This document shows positions 53,469 through 63,734 of a stretch of DNA of 64,000 nucleotides, in pieces. Position 1 is the stretch's first letter; each line of letters begins with the position of its first letter. The notes beneath the pieces were generated by a model, which made no database searches, was not told the origin of the DNA, and worked only from the letters and a program-made list of their open reading frames with translations. The stretch covers positions 1 to 64,000 of the forward strand of contig CAYZGR010000010.1 of NCBI GenBank assembly GCA_964478125.1. Direction: 5' to 3'. The DNA comes from FW021-bin31 sp964478125 (GTDB lineage Bacteria > Bacteroidota > Bacteroidia > Chitinophagales > Chitinophagaceae). Both the position numbers and the translations under genes were made by a program.

Positions 53469-54668
53469 TCAGGATTCGTGAATAATAGCCTCCTTCATAT
53501 ACGGATGGTTCTTCGGATACAATGGCGCTTTTGTCAAATTACGCATGACAACAAAGGTCATCAACCCTATAAATCCTAAAGATATTCCCAACTCATACCA
53601 GCTCAGATGCCAGTTGTTCTTCACGGTACCCGGCATGAACATCATAAAGAAATCAAGATAATGACCAATAAAGACCAACAGCGCCATGTATGCCACAATG
53701 GTATAATTTCTTTTTGAATCACGAGTCATAAGAATCAGGAACGGAGCAACAAAGTTAAGAAGAAGTATCAAATAAAACATCGTATGGTAGGATCCCCACA
53801 TCCTTATTGCAAAATAAGTGGTTTCTTCAGGGATGTTGCCATACCAGATCAGGATAAACTGGGCAAACCAGAGATAAGTCCAGAAAATAGAAAAGGCAAA
53901 CATAAACTTACCCAGGTCATGCACATGTTCAAAAGTAAGCCATTCCATATATCCGTTGTTTCTCAGGATGATGACAAAAATAGCTAAAACGGCCATCGCA
54001 CATACAAACAGGCTTGCAAAAATATACCATGCGAACAGGGTAGAATACCAATCTACATCAATACTCATGATCCACTGCCAGGTAGAAGTTGAATTTGTAA
54101 TAGCAAAAAAAGCAACAAAAATAGCAGCGATACGGTAAGACTTCCAGAACATGATGGTAGTGCCTTTATCAGCCAGATCTTCCTTTAGGGAAAGCCTGCG
54201 TAGACGATATCCAAAAAAGGCCCACAACCCGATCGTTACCACGGTGCAAAAAGTATAAAATCCGGGATTCAAAAAGGCTGATTTCTTCTGAAGCAGGTGG
54301 CTCTCCGAAACCAGGGTCTTATCTACCCATTCATAGACGGCGCTCTTGTCTCCCCAGACTACAAACATCATGATAATAAAAGCGACCACGCCCAATACGG
54401 GAATTGCCATGACCATGGCCTCAATCACTCGCTTATAAGCTATGTGCCAGCTCCCCTGAGCCAGTGTGGCCGCACAAAGTACCACAAGTGCACCAACAGC
54501 GATCAGCATAAAAAATATACCATTGAACATAAGAACAGACCAAAAGCGGGCTTCTCCCTGAGGATCACTGAGGGTAATCAGGCCAAGGATCAACGCCAGG
54601 AGACCAATAGCCAGTAGCACAATGCTGATTGTCTTTAGTTTTGCCGGTATTACAAATTGCTCTTTCAT
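53469..54668 (-). CDS. actF: Alternative complex III membrane subunit ActF
   Basis: 399 residues, about ten transmembrane helices. It is the second NrfD-like membrane subunit of the quinol:cytochrome c oxidoreductase, with ActC. In the Bacteroidota operon the order actA-B-C-D-E-F-coxB is constant, and this gene sits at the F place. Motif-like segments include SWHIAYKRVIEAM and TSTWQWIMSIDVDWYSTLF. It takes part in quinol oxidation and likely proton movement. Confidence 0.93.
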   Translation of the reverse strand: MKEQFVIPAKLKTISIVLLAIGLLALILGLITLSDPQGEARFWSVLMFNGIFFMLIAVGALVVLCAATLAQGSWHIAYKRVIEAMVMAIPVLGVVAFIIMMFVVWGDKSAVYEWVDKTLVSESHLLQKKSAFLNPGFYTFCTVVTIGLWAFFGYRLRRLSLKEDLADKGTTIMFWKSYRIAAIFVAFFAITNSTSTWQWIMSIDVDWYSTLFAWYIFASLFVCAMAVLAIFVIILRNNGYMEWLTFEHVHDLGKFMFAFSIFWTYLWFAQFILIWYGNIPEETTYFAIRMWGSYHTMFYLILLLNFVAPFLILMTRDSKRNYTIVAYMALLVFIGHYLDFFMMFMPGTVKNNWHLSWYELGISLGFIGLMTFVVMRNLTKAPLYPKNHPYMKEAIIHES

Positions 54669-54734
54669 CTTATTTCAAATAATAATTTTCAAAATCTCTT
54701 TCATTTCAATAATCGACCCAACCGCCTGCAATTT

Positions 54735-55376
54735 TTACTGTACGGTTTGCAGGTATTGCTGCTCTAATGCATGAAGGGTAGAATCTTCTTTAGCGGCTGT
54801 TGATCCATTTTTTCTCTGTACACTCTTTATGTAAGACACCACCATCCAGCGCTGCTTCTTATCCAGCTGGCTGGCGTAGCTTCCCATGTTACGAATACCA
54901 TAAGTAGCAACGTAAAAGATAGTTCCTTCAGGCAGGGTCAACTTGGGGCCTGCTATAAAATTAGCCGGTGCTGCAATGTAGGGGCCCGAGCCTCCATTAT
55001 ATAAAGGGCCGTTCCCATCCAATTTTTCGCCGTGGCATATTGCACAATAAATATCAAATAATCTTTTCCCTTCTTTAAGGATGCTGTCCGTTACATGCAA
55101 TGGATTCTGAACCGTACCCGAATAAGCATATCCCGAATCGTTATCCGGAATATGATAAGGCAGCATCGCTCCTCTCTTAATCGTTCCCTTTACCGGCAAA
55201 CGGCTGGTCTGGTTATCTGAAAATAAAGGATTGGCAGTATAGGCATCGTAGGCTCTGGAATACTCCATGTCTGGCATGTAAATCCCTTTCTCTTTACGGT
55301 AGGTATTGGAGTGACATGCAGACAAGATAAGGATACTACCTGCTACAATCAAGGATATGGTGTTAATCCGTTTCAT
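54735..55376 (-). CDS. actE: Alternative complex III monoheme cytochrome c subunit ActE
   Basis: 213 residues. Lipoprotein signal peptide with ILSAC (lipid-anchored Cys). One heme site CAICH near the middle (DIYCAICHGEKLDGNG), with a likely Met ligand in IRNMGSY. It is the monoheme membrane-anchored cytochrome of the complex, passing electrons from ActA toward the oxidase. ATG 55376 (MKRINT) is preferred for the signal peptide; the ATG at 55391 would add five residues. Confidence 0.93.
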   Translation of the reverse strand: MKRINTISLIVAGSILILSACHSNTYRKEKGIYMPDMEYSRAYDAYTANPLFSDNQTSRLPVKGTIKRGAMLPYHIPDNDSGYAYSGTVQNPLHVTDSILKEGKRLFDIYCAICHGEKLDGNGPLYNGGSGPYIAAPANFIAGPKLTLPEGTIFYVATYGIRNMGSYASQLDKKQRWMVVSYIKSVQRKNGSTAAKEDSTLHALEQQYLQTVQ

Positions 55377-55443
55377 CTGAAATTTATGCATTTATTACTT
55401 AAAACCTTTTTTCACTAACCTTTGCAACAACAACTCCCTTACC

Positions 55444-56046
55444 TTAAGGAGTGGCCGGCTGTTGCTCGGAAAGTAATTCTCTCTCAAATTTGGAAGGTTT
55501 GGCAAAATTACCATACCACCAACCGGCCTCGGCCCGTTGTTCTGAAATCTCTATTGCCCCCAGATCCGAAAACCACTTCTTAATTTCATCGGCATTGGAG
55601 TGCTCCGTTTTTTCAATAACCATTACCAACAAATCATCCGACTGCCTGGGATGAAAAACATGTTTTTTAACCATGGGCATCACTTGATTGAGCCAGCAAA
55701 AAGTCATGGTCATTCCCACGGAAGAGATCAAAACGGTAAATTCAAAAGTAATCGGGATAAAAGCAGGCAGGGGAAAATGGGGTTTCCCGTCAAAATTCAG
55801 CGGCCAACTGTGAACGGTAACAAAAGCCATCCCCGCCAGTGCCGCGATGACACCAAACAATCCATAGAAAAATCCGGCAGTATGTAAGCTGGTCATCCGC
55901 ATCCCCATGGCCTTATCAAGACCATGCACCGGATAAGGCGTATAAACGTCATGCAATTTATAGCCGGAAGTCCGTACCTTCTCTACGGCCTTAAAAATAC
56001 CGTCTTCTTCCTTAAAACAGCCAACTACAAAGTTTTTTACTGACAT
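55444..56046 (-). CDS. actD: Alternative complex III subunit ActD (DUF3341)
   Basis: 200 residues. N-terminal soluble part begins NFVVGCFKEEDGIFKAVEKV, two transmembrane helices (about 57-77 and 97-117), and a soluble C-terminus rich in E and R. Matches DUF3341/ActD, an accessory membrane subunit without redox cofactors. Its gene lies 49 bp after actC. Confidence 0.92.
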   Translation of the reverse strand: MSVKNFVVGCFKEEDGIFKAVEKVRTSGYKLHDVYTPYPVHGLDKAMGMRMTSLHTAGFFYGLFGVIAALAGMAFVTVHSWPLNFDGKPHFPLPAFIPITFEFTVLISSVGMTMTFCWLNQVMPMVKKHVFHPRQSDDLLVMVIEKTEHSNADEIKKWFSDLGAIEISEQRAEAGWWYGNFAKPSKFERELLSEQQPATP

Positions 56047-56094
56047 GATGAATATTTTATTCTATTAATATGATCTGCTTATTGCTTTTTCTCT

Positions 56095-57555
56095 TTATAT
56101 ACCGCCCACCCCCGTTTCAACATGTTTGGTATGTGCCGCTTCTACTGCAAATTCTTCAGTAGATTTGGCTTCAATGGTCCCCATTGTCGCTTTATAACTT
56201 TCACCGGAAACCTTCAATACATGTTTGATCTCGTGTATAGCTATAACCGGGAAAAATTTGGCAAATATGAAATAACAGGTAAAGAACAATCCAAAAGTAC
56301 CTACATAGAATCCTATGTCCGCCCATGTAGGAGAGAAATAGGTCCAGCTTGACGGCAGCCAGTCGTGAAACAGGGACAACACAATGATTACAAAACGTTC
56401 GAACCACATTCCGATATTAATAATAATGGACATAAAGAATGTAAAAGCAATGTTTCTGCGTAATTTCTTGAACCAGAACATCTGAGGGCAAATGACGTTA
56501 CAGGTGATCAGGCACCACCATGCCCACCAGTAGGGTCCGTTAACACGCCACCAGAAAGCGCCGCCTTCTCCAAAATCACCGGAATACCAAGCCACAAAGA
56601 ATTCGCTACAGTACGCAATAGCCACGATCCCTCCCGTCAGCATGATCACTTTGTTCATGGCCTCAATATGTCCCAAAGTAATGTACTCTTCCAGGTGGAG
56701 GATCTTTCGTGTAACAATAAGCAGGGTCTGTACCATTGCAAAACCTGAAAAAATGGCTCCTGCCACAAAATAAGGCGGGAAAATCGTCGTATGCCAACCG
56801 GGGATCACGGAAGTAGCAAAGTCCATGGACACTACGGAGTGTACAGATAATACCAGGGGAGTTGCCAGCGCTGCCAAAACAACAAATAAAGCCTCCAGCC
56901 GCTGCCAGTTCTTCACGGAACCCGTCCAGCCAAACGAAAGCCATCCGTAAGTAAACTTCCTGATCTTGGTCCTGGCCCGGTCTCTGATGGTGGCCAAATC
57001 GGGTATTAAACCCGCGTACCAGAATAAAATAGAAACCGTCAAGTACGTCCCTACCGCAAACACATCCCACAACAATGGAGAGTTAAAGTTGGGCCAGACC
57101 GGTCCACGCGTATTCGGATATGGAAAAATAAAGAATACATCCCAAACACGGCCTACGTGCCAGATTGGAAACTGACCGGCACACAAAACGGCAAAGATGG
57201 TCATGGCCTCCGCTGCCCGGTTTACTCCCGTTCTCCAGCCCTGACGGAACAGCAGCAAAATAGCCGATATCAGTGTACCTGCATGACCGATACCTACCCA
57301 CCATACGAAGTTGGTAATAGCCCATGCCCAGCCAATGGTTTTATTTACACCCCATACGCCGATTCCCCAATATACTTCCCAATAAACGGAAAAAACCCCA
57401 AAGGCCAGTAACAAAACAGAAATGACCAGTCCCACCCACCATAAAGTACCTGGCTTGTTCTCAATCGGGCGTACGATATCCTCCGTAACCTGATGAAAGT
57501 CTTTCGTGCCGTCTATCAAAGGCTCTCTTACCGTAGATTCGTATTTCAGCGACAT
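56095..57555 (-). CDS. actC: Alternative complex III NrfD-like membrane subunit ActC
   Basis: 486 residues with about ten transmembrane helices. NrfD-type core with NFVWWVGIGHAGTLISAILLL and, toward the C-terminus, LPSSWTYFSPTWADIGFYVGTFG. It carries a menaquinol site and works with ActB and ActF. A hydrophilic tail of about 35 residues (KSTEEFAVEAAHTKHVET) follows the last helix. Confidence 0.95.
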   Translation of the reverse strand: MSLKYESTVREPLIDGTKDFHQVTEDIVRPIENKPGTLWWVGLVISVLLLAFGVFSVYWEVYWGIGVWGVNKTIGWAWAITNFVWWVGIGHAGTLISAILLLFRQGWRTGVNRAAEAMTIFAVLCAGQFPIWHVGRVWDVFFIFPYPNTRGPVWPNFNSPLLWDVFAVGTYLTVSILFWYAGLIPDLATIRDRARTKIRKFTYGWLSFGWTGSVKNWQRLEALFVVLAALATPLVLSVHSVVSMDFATSVIPGWHTTIFPPYFVAGAIFSGFAMVQTLLIVTRKILHLEEYITLGHIEAMNKVIMLTGGIVAIAYCSEFFVAWYSGDFGEGGAFWWRVNGPYWWAWWCLITCNVICPQMFWFKKLRRNIAFTFFMSIIINIGMWFERFVIIVLSLFHDWLPSSWTYFSPTWADIGFYVGTFGLFFTCYFIFAKFFPVIAIHEIKHVLKVSGESYKATMGTIEAKSTEEFAVEAAHTKHVETGVGGI

Positions 57556-57625
57556 ATCTTAAATAATATATTAATAAATGACTTGCCTTAACAGCAATTT
57601 TTAAACGCTTAATATTATATTCAAA

Positions 57626-60600
57626 TTACAACGTATGTTGTGGTTCCTCATGGAAGAAATCTTCCTGGTCTTTATTCCTGACCTTAGCCAGATAAGTAAT
57701 ATTCGGTAAAGTGTGTAACAATTCGAGCACGTGATATCCCCTTGTTGTCTGCTCCTCCTTAGTGATCTTATATATCTCACTGTCTTTATCGTTGATGTTC
57801 CCAAAGCTGATAGCATTGGCGGGACAGGCTTGCTGACATGCAGTTTTAGCCTCTCCGTCTTTTACAGGGCGGCCTGCCTTCTTAGCATTTAATTTAGCTA
57901 TTTGTAACCGCTGAACACAGAACATACATTTTTCCATCACCCCCCGGCCACGAACCGTCACGTCCGGATTCAACACCATGCGGGTAAGATCCTTATTCAT
58001 GTCAAGCACCACGGGATCGTCATACATATTGGCATCAAAACTATCCGCTCCGTTCCAGTCGCGCCAGTTAAAACGGCGAACTTTATAAGGACAGTTGTTC
58101 TCACAATAACGGGTACCGATGCAACGGTTATAAACCATCATGTTCAACCCTTCATTACTGTGCGACGTTGCGGCTACCGGACAAACGTTTTCACAGGGGG
58201 CATTGTTGCATTGCTGGCATAGCATGGGTTGATAAACCACCTGCGGATTTTCTTCCGAACCCGCAAAATAGCGGTCAATCCGGATCCAGGACATTTCATG
58301 TCCCCGGGCCACTTCTTCTTTACCGACTACCGATACATTATTCTCGGCGTAGCAGGCGATGGTACAGGCGCCGCATCCAATACAGGCATTCATATCAATG
58401 GCCATATTCCAGTGGATTCCCTGGCTGTAATCGTGTATTTGCGGATACAGGGTCGCATCTTTCGCGTAATCATCCCCATATTTCGAAAACTCCTCCTTTC
58501 TTTCTTTAAGAAGGTGTTCAGGATCTTTTTTGAATTGATCCAGGGTGGTTTCCTCAATAATGGGACGGCCTTCAAAGGAGCTGTGTGATTGCGTAATAGC
58601 CAACAAATAAGTTTCTCCGGTATTGGAAATATCCACCTTACCGGCAGTAAAAATCCTGCTTTGGGATGTAGCGTTATAAGTGACCCACGGATATACATTT
58701 TTCCCTATTGAAGCGGCAGAAGGGCCTATGGCATTTCGCCATTTATTCAGCTCTTCTCCTTTCAGATCATTGCCTCCGCGGCCATACCCCACCGCCACGG
58801 CGATCACATCCTTATGCATTCCGGGCAATACCATGATGGGAAGTAAGACGTCCTTCCCGTTTACCGTCACTTTTGCCAAAGGACGGTTATAGTTCACCTC
58901 ATTAAAACGGTTAATAGCAGCGTTCAATTTACGAGACATGGCAGGAGAGACACATACATAATTGTCCCATGTGCACTTCGTCAATGGCTCGGGCATTTCC
59001 TGCAACCAGGGGTTGTTGCTGTGCCGGCCATTTCGAATAGCCACATTCTCATACAAGACCACTTCCACCCCTCCTGCTTTTGGAGCCGTGGCTTTCAATG
59101 AGGAAGCGGCCCCATTTACGTCACCTACAAAAGAAGCGGCCGTCCCGATAGCGGGAGCAACAGGCTCAGCAAGACCTAATTGCAGGGTTTTATCCCACCA
59201 ATGTTGCCATTGGTCCCCTTGTCCGTATTTCGGATAAATATTTTCTTTCCAGTAATTCTGGATGTAATTTAATGGTTCAATATCTGCCGCTCCTCCCCAT
59301 TTCAACAGGGTACTGAGCGCCTGTCTGGTTTTAAACAACCGGGATATACCAGGTTGTTGTAAACTGTAGTAACCGGTCTGTGGTTCCGCATCCCCCCAGC
59401 TTTCAAGAAAATGATTATCAGGTGCAGCATAGCCGCAAAGCTGAGTGGTTTCATCATTATGGTCATTTAACGAAACAGTTAATCCGGTTTTCTTCAGGCC
59501 GGCCACAAATTTATCGGGTGCATAATAATCATAAACCGGATTCACATCATACAGGATCAGCGCGCCTATATTTCCGGCATTCATGTCGGCCACCAGCTGT
59601 TCCATCTCCGCATCTATACCACTGTGATAATTTACTTCAACAGACCAGTCAATAGTATGTCCCCCATTGCCCAGCATGTCGTTAATGGCATTTACCAAAA
59701 CCTGTGCATCCGGATTGTTGTTATCCGAAACCACCAGAGAAGCCCCTCTGTTTGCCAGAAGCGATCCGGCGGCTTTTTTAACGCCCTTCACCAGCTTCTG
59801 ATCTTTCAAACCGCCGCCCGATAACGTCGGTTGTCCCACACCCGCAGCTACTTCGTTATACAGTGCGATCAAAATACCCGCAGTATCGGAAGGCCGGTGC
59901 GGATAACGGTAATCTGCATTGGAACCGCTTAACGAGAAAGCACTTTCAAACTGGAAATGACGGCTCATCTCCGGATTTTTCTGGTCAATCTTACGATTGG
60001 CAATATATTGTCTGGTGAACGCTATAGGGGAAAGCCAGGTGCCCATGAAATCGGCGCCAAGGCTAACGATGGACTTTGCATTTTCAAAATGATAGGCCGG
60101 AATAGCACGTTTGCCATAGCTCTTCTCATTGCCCAACAACAAGCCATTATAAGACATCGGTTCATAAACGACATGCCGGGAACCGGGATACTTGGCTAAA
60201 AAAGCTTCTATAGCGCTTTTTATAGAAGGGCTGAGTATCGGAGCAGTCAATAGAACTACCGGGCCCCCTGCCTGTGATAATCCATTCATTACCTGCTGGT
60301 CAACCGCCTGCCAGGTAGCCTCTTTACCTTTTGCCAAAGGATAACGAAGCCGGGTAACATCATACAAACTCAGAACGGAAGCCTGTACTACTGCAGATGT
60401 GCCGCCGCGGGTAATGGAGGAATCCGTATTCCCTTCAATTTTTATAGGACGGCCGTCTCTTGTTTTGATAATGATAGGGCAATACTCCCCGTCAACAGCA
60501 TAGGTAGAGGCATAATAATTAGGAACGCCGGGCGTAATTTCTTCCGGCTTATTCAGATAAGGAATAACCTTACGGGTCTTTATTTCACAACTTGCGGCCA

Positions 60601-60835
60601 GCGTGGCAGCGGCAGTTCCAAAACCAAGGTACTTCAGAAAATCGCGACGCGGGGTTTTGGCTTGCAGAAGCTCATCGGGCTCATCAAAAGGAAGCTTCTC
60701 ACGAAACTCATTCCGAATAGACTTTTGGTAACCTTCCGGATCATTCTTTTCTCCCAGACTTTTCCAATACTTCTTGTCTTTTATATTTGGATCGGGCTTA
60801 TCACCACCGGGTAAACCACTAATTGTTACTGACAT
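57626..60835 (-). CDS. actB: Alternative complex III Fe-S subunit ActB (molybdopterin-oxidoreductase-like)
   Basis: 1069 residues. A Tat-like signal (TPRRDFLKYLGFG at about 60-72) is embedded after a long N-terminal stretch, the TAT-variant type of ActB. A region of about 80-740 resembles the catalytic fold of CISM molybdoenzymes, but the pattern gives no Mo-cofactor ligand that I can see. The C-terminal part (about 780-1040) has ferredoxin-like motifs CIGCGACTIACY, CQQCNNAPCENVC, CIGTRYCENNC and CMFCVQRLQ followed by ACQQACP, enough for four Fe-S clusters. It takes electrons from quinol to ActA. ATG 60835 preferred. Confidence 0.95.
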   Translation of the reverse strand: MSVTISGLPGGDKPDPNIKDKKYWKSLGEKNDPEGYQKSIRNEFREKLPFDEPDELLQAKTPRRDFLKYLGFGTAAATLAASCEIKTRKVIPYLNKPEEITPGVPNYYASTYAVDGEYCPIIIKTRDGRPIKIEGNTDSSITRGGTSAVVQASVLSLYDVTRLRYPLAKGKEATWQAVDQQVMNGLSQAGGPVVLLTAPILSPSIKSAIEAFLAKYPGSRHVVYEPMSYNGLLLGNEKSYGKRAIPAYHFENAKSIVSLGADFMGTWLSPIAFTRQYIANRKIDQKNPEMSRHFQFESAFSLSGSNADYRYPHRPSDTAGILIALYNEVAAGVGQPTLSGGGLKDQKLVKGVKKAAGSLLANRGASLVVSDNNNPDAQVLVNAINDMLGNGGHTIDWSVEVNYHSGIDAEMEQLVADMNAGNIGALILYDVNPVYDYYAPDKFVAGLKKTGLTVSLNDHNDETTQLCGYAAPDNHFLESWGDAEPQTGYYSLQQPGISRLFKTRQALSTLLKWGGAADIEPLNYIQNYWKENIYPKYGQGDQWQHWWDKTLQLGLAEPVAPAIGTAASFVGDVNGAASSLKATAPKAGGVEVVLYENVAIRNGRHSNNPWLQEMPEPLTKCTWDNYVCVSPAMSRKLNAAINRFNEVNYNRPLAKVTVNGKDVLLPIMVLPGMHKDVIAVAVGYGRGGNDLKGEELNKWRNAIGPSAASIGKNVYPWVTYNATSQSRIFTAGKVDISNTGETYLLAITQSHSSFEGRPIIEETTLDQFKKDPEHLLKERKEEFSKYGDDYAKDATLYPQIHDYSQGIHWNMAIDMNACIGCGACTIACYAENNVSVVGKEEVARGHEMSWIRIDRYFAGSEENPQVVYQPMLCQQCNNAPCENVCPVAATSHSNEGLNMMVYNRCIGTRYCENNCPYKVRRFNWRDWNGADSFDANMYDDPVVLDMNKDLTRMVLNPDVTVRGRGVMEKCMFCVQRLQIAKLNAKKAGRPVKDGEAKTACQQACPANAISFGNINDKDSEIYKITKEEQTTRGYHVLELLHTLPNITYLAKVRNKDQEDFFHEEPQHTL

Positions 60836-60888
60836 GTAATGAAACAAATTTTAATTAAAAATTATTCCTATAACAAATTTTATGCTTA

Positions 60889-62193
60889 CTAATAGTGACA
60901 TTTGGCACAATCTGTTCCACCCTGCATTTCCACGGTAACGCTATCTATCTGGTGCATCTTAATTTGTTTTTCATATTTAGTGAAAATAGAATAATATCCA
61001 TTATCCTGGAATTGTACCTTAGTCGTACGATGGCAGTTTACACACCATCCCATGCCCAGTGTGGCATATTGGTGAACCTCGTCTTCATCTTGTATGTTTC
61101 CATGGCAGGTCTGGCATTGTACCTTTCCTACTTTCACATGTTGAGAATGATTAAAATAGACGTAGTCGGGAAGGTTGTGAACTTTTACCCATTCGATAGG
61201 TTTACCGGGCTTGGTATAAGCCTTCTTTTCAGGATCCCATCCTGCATATTCATATAATTTATGAATCTCTGCAGTTCCGTCGACGGGTTCTCCTTCTTTA
61301 GTATAAAGGGTATTACCGGTATAATGATCCACTACTTTATGACAGTTCATGCAAATATTAGGGGAAGGAATCATCGCATAGCGGCTCTTTTCAGCACCTG
61401 CATGGCAGTATAAGCAGTTGATTTGCTGGATGCCGGCATGAACCTTATGAGAATAGAAAATGGGTTGGCGGGGTTCGTAGTTTTTACTGTAGCCAATAGT
61501 AGCAGCCCCGTCTACCAAAAGATATCCCCCTACGAAAAACAATATAATAACGACAATGGATATATTTCTTTTTCTCAGATAGAACGGAATAGGTCTATAG
61601 TTGGGTTCTCCTTCTTTTTCGTTGGCCAATTTGCGAAGGTTTCTGTTCACGCTCAGCAAGATCAGCGCTACAATGGCTAAAATCAGGCTGATGATCCCGA
61701 ACAGCAAGCTGTTATTTCCACCGCCGGAAGCCGGGGCTTTACCTGTAGCCGCACTCGTACCTCCTGTAGGAGCGGCAGGGGCTTCATACGAATTGACATA
61801 AGTTATAATATCATCGATCTGGGAGTTGGTCAATTGAGGGAAATGCGTCATCTGTGTCTTTCCCCACTGATTAAACAGGTTATTGGCATATTTATCTCCG
61901 CTGGCAATGACTTTTGAAGAGTTGTGTACCCAATCATAGATCCAATCCATGCCACCCGGTATGGTTTCGCTCACCCCTTTTAAAGCAGGACCGGTCATGT
62001 CTTTAATCGGATTATGACAAGAGGCGCAGTTGGTCTGGAAGAGTGTTTTACCGGCTTTGGCATCCCCTTTTGGGGCTCCTGAATCATCTTGGGCCAATAA
62101 CATTTGGGAAGAAAAAAGGACAAGACAACTAACGACCGAAAATATTGAGATTAATTTTCTCATTCTGGTCTTGAATAGACTACTCACTGCCAT
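60889..62193 (-). CDS. actA: Alternative complex III multiheme cytochrome c subunit ActA
   Basis: 434 residues. Signal/anchor segment (about 12-34), then a monoheme cytochrome c domain with CASCH at 56-60, an Ala/Pro/Gly linker and TM at about 162-182, a second TM at about 211-229, and a C-terminal part with five further CxxCH sites (at 260, 281, 360, 384 and 429). That makes six c-type hemes. It heads the whole act-cox operon. ATG 62193 has no strong ribosome site; ATG 62163 (MRKLIS) would start exactly at the signal peptide and is nearly as likely. Confidence 0.95.
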   Translation of the reverse strand: MAVSSLFKTRMRKLISIFSVVSCLVLFSSQMLLAQDDSGAPKGDAKAGKTLFQTNCASCHNPIKDMTGPALKGVSETIPGGMDWIYDWVHNSSKVIASGDKYANNLFNQWGKTQMTHFPQLTNSQIDDIITYVNSYEAPAAPTGGTSAATGKAPASGGGNNSLLFGIISLILAIVALILLSVNRNLRKLANEKEGEPNYRPIPFYLRKRNISIVVIILFFVGGYLLVDGAATIGYSKNYEPRQPIFYSHKVHAGIQQINCLYCHAGAEKSRYAMIPSPNICMNCHKVVDHYTGNTLYTKEGEPVDGTAEIHKLYEYAGWDPEKKAYTKPGKPIEWVKVHNLPDYVYFNHSQHVKVGKVQCQTCHGNIQDEDEVHQYATLGMGWCVNCHRTTKVQFQDNGYYSIFTKYEKQIKMHQIDSVTVEMQGGTDCAKCHY

Positions 62194-62236
62194 TATAAAA
62201 ATATTAAATAGACCTGATGAAATTTATAAAGCGGGA

Positions 62237-62269
62237 CAAAAGTAAGACAGAAACTTGACATTCACCAAA
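62237..62269 (-). promoter_or_regulatory. Promoter of the act-cox respiratory operon
   Basis: Minus-strand TTTG (62269-62266), 21-nt spacer and TACTTTTG (62244-62237), 44 bp before the actA ATG. A strong Bacteroidota-type promoter, and the only one I see for the 15-kb operon. Confidence 0.65.
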
Positions 62270-62466
62270 CAATTTATAAAGAATTGCTAATTTTTTCCAC
62301 CGCTCTTTTTGCCACTTTAATAGGACAAATGTATCCAAAATTTTTCATCTAATTATAAAATCGGAAATCTTTTTTTTATTAAAAGGAAATTTTTGAGGGA
62401 TGATGTTCGAAATCTTGTCTAAAAAGGAAATTATACGGAACTTGCCCTACACAAATATTGAAAAGC

Positions 62467-63054
62467 GTGAAGAAAAATATCGCCATTTTTGCCAGTGGCA
62501 GAGGTTCAAATGCTCAAAAGATCATTTCATACTTTAAGCGATCAAACACCGCAACCGTAGCCCTGATACTCTCCAATAAGAAAGAGGCCGGTGTACTTCA
62601 GATAGCTACAGAAGAAAACATACCTATTTTAGTAGTTAGCAAAAAGGAACTCCATAATCCTGCTGTTTTGCTTCCGCAACTGATCGAAAAAAAGATTGAT
62701 TTTATCGTACTGGCCGGTTTTTTATTAATGATCCCTGAGTTTCTTATCCGGCAGTATCCCGGCAGGATCATCAATATACATCCCGCGCTTTTGCCAAAAT
62801 ACGGGGGCAAGGGGATGTATGGCCATCGCGTACATGAAGCAGTTATCTCCGATGGAGAAAAGAAAAGCGGTATCACCATTCATTACATAAACGAAAATTA
62901 CGACGAAGGAGAAATCATCCTTCAAAAAGAATGCCCGGTCCTGCCCGAAGACGATGCAAAAAGTCTGGCACAAAAAGTGCAGCTGTTAGAACATCAATGG
63001 TTTCCGGTAACCATTGAAAAAATAATTCAGAAAAATTCTGGGAAAAAGCTATAA
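62467..63054 (+). CDS. purN: Phosphoribosylglycinamide formyltransferase
   Basis: 195 residues. Transfers a formyl group from 10-formyl-THF to GAR in purine synthesis. Seen: the GAR-binding loop FASGRGSNAQKII at the N-terminus, the formyl-folate site LAGFLLMIPEFL and NIHPALLPKYGGKGMYG with the catalytic N/H/D set (N and H here, the Asp being in NENYDEGEIIL). No ATG is near; GTG 62467 (MKKNIAIFASG) is preferred to TTG 62458. Divergent from the act operon; the next gene follows 20 bp on. Confidence 0.94.
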   Translation: MKKNIAIFASGRGSNAQKIISYFKRSNTATVALILSNKKEAGVLQIATEENIPILVVSKKELHNPAVLLPQLIEKKIDFIVLAGFLLMIPEFLIRQYPGRIINIHPALLPKYGGKGMYGHRVHEAVISDGEKKSGITIHYINENYDEGEIILQKECPVLPEDDAKSLAQKVQLLEHQWFPVTIEKIIQKNSGKKL

Positions 63055-63074
63055 CTTATAGGCAAATTCAGAGC

Positions 63075-63734
63075 ATGAAAAAGCATATTACCATCCTGTT
63101 ATACTCCTTGCTTCTGACCGCCACTGCTTTCGGCCAACGGAAGACGTTTATCAAGTTCAATCCCTTCACCCTGCCCAACGAGCTGGATGTATATGTGAGC
63201 CGGGTATTCAGCCCTTCTTTTATGCTGGAGGCCGGCGGCGGTTTTATTTATACCGATTACTGGGATAATATTTTGAACCAGGTGGAATTCGGTCAGCTCA
63301 TTCCCAATATCAATGAACACCAATACCTCAATGCAAAAGGTTATGCTACGCGACTGGGTACACGTTTCTACATCATTTCTCCCAAACCGGACACCCGGGC
63401 GTCGGGAATATACTTTGAACCCCTGCTCCTTTTTAAGAAAGTATGGTACCCCAACAAAGTAAAAGAACTGGATTCCAAAAATTACAAAGAGAAAAGCATT
63501 AAATATGTATCCGGCTTGCAATTATTGATCGGGCGACAACATAAATGGCATTCCTTCTACCTGGATAAATATGTAGGACTAGGGGTAAAAGCCAAAACCT
63601 ACCGCTTTGATGACTTCCAGCTTGTCCATTCCGGACAGGATGAACACGTCAAAAACAAGGGCACCCGAACCACTACCTGGCTCCCCGACATTGAACTTGG
63701 GATTAAAATAGCCTTTGATCTTTCCCGAAAGTAA
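63075..63734 (+). CDS. Predicted outer-membrane beta-barrel protein
   Basis: 219 residues with a signal peptide (MKKHITILLYSLLLTATAFG). The mature part alternates hydrophobic and polar residues with many aromatics (GGGFIYTDYWD, GYATRLGTRFYIISP, LQLLIGRQHKWHSFYLDKYVGLGVKAKTY) and ends in an aromatic-containing strand (LGIKIAFDLSRK), which suggests a small eight-stranded barrel. I do not recognise the family. It is 20 bp downstream of purN, so probably cotranscribed. Confidence 0.7.
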   Translation: MKKHITILLYSLLLTATAFGQRKTFIKFNPFTLPNELDVYVSRVFSPSFMLEAGGGFIYTDYWDNILNQVEFGQLIPNINEHQYLNAKGYATRLGTRFYIISPKPDTRASGIYFEPLLLFKKVWYPNKVKELDSKNYKEKSIKYVSGLQLLIGRQHKWHSFYLDKYVGLGVKAKTYRFDDFQLVHSGQDEHVKNKGTRTTTWLPDIELGIKIAFDLSRK

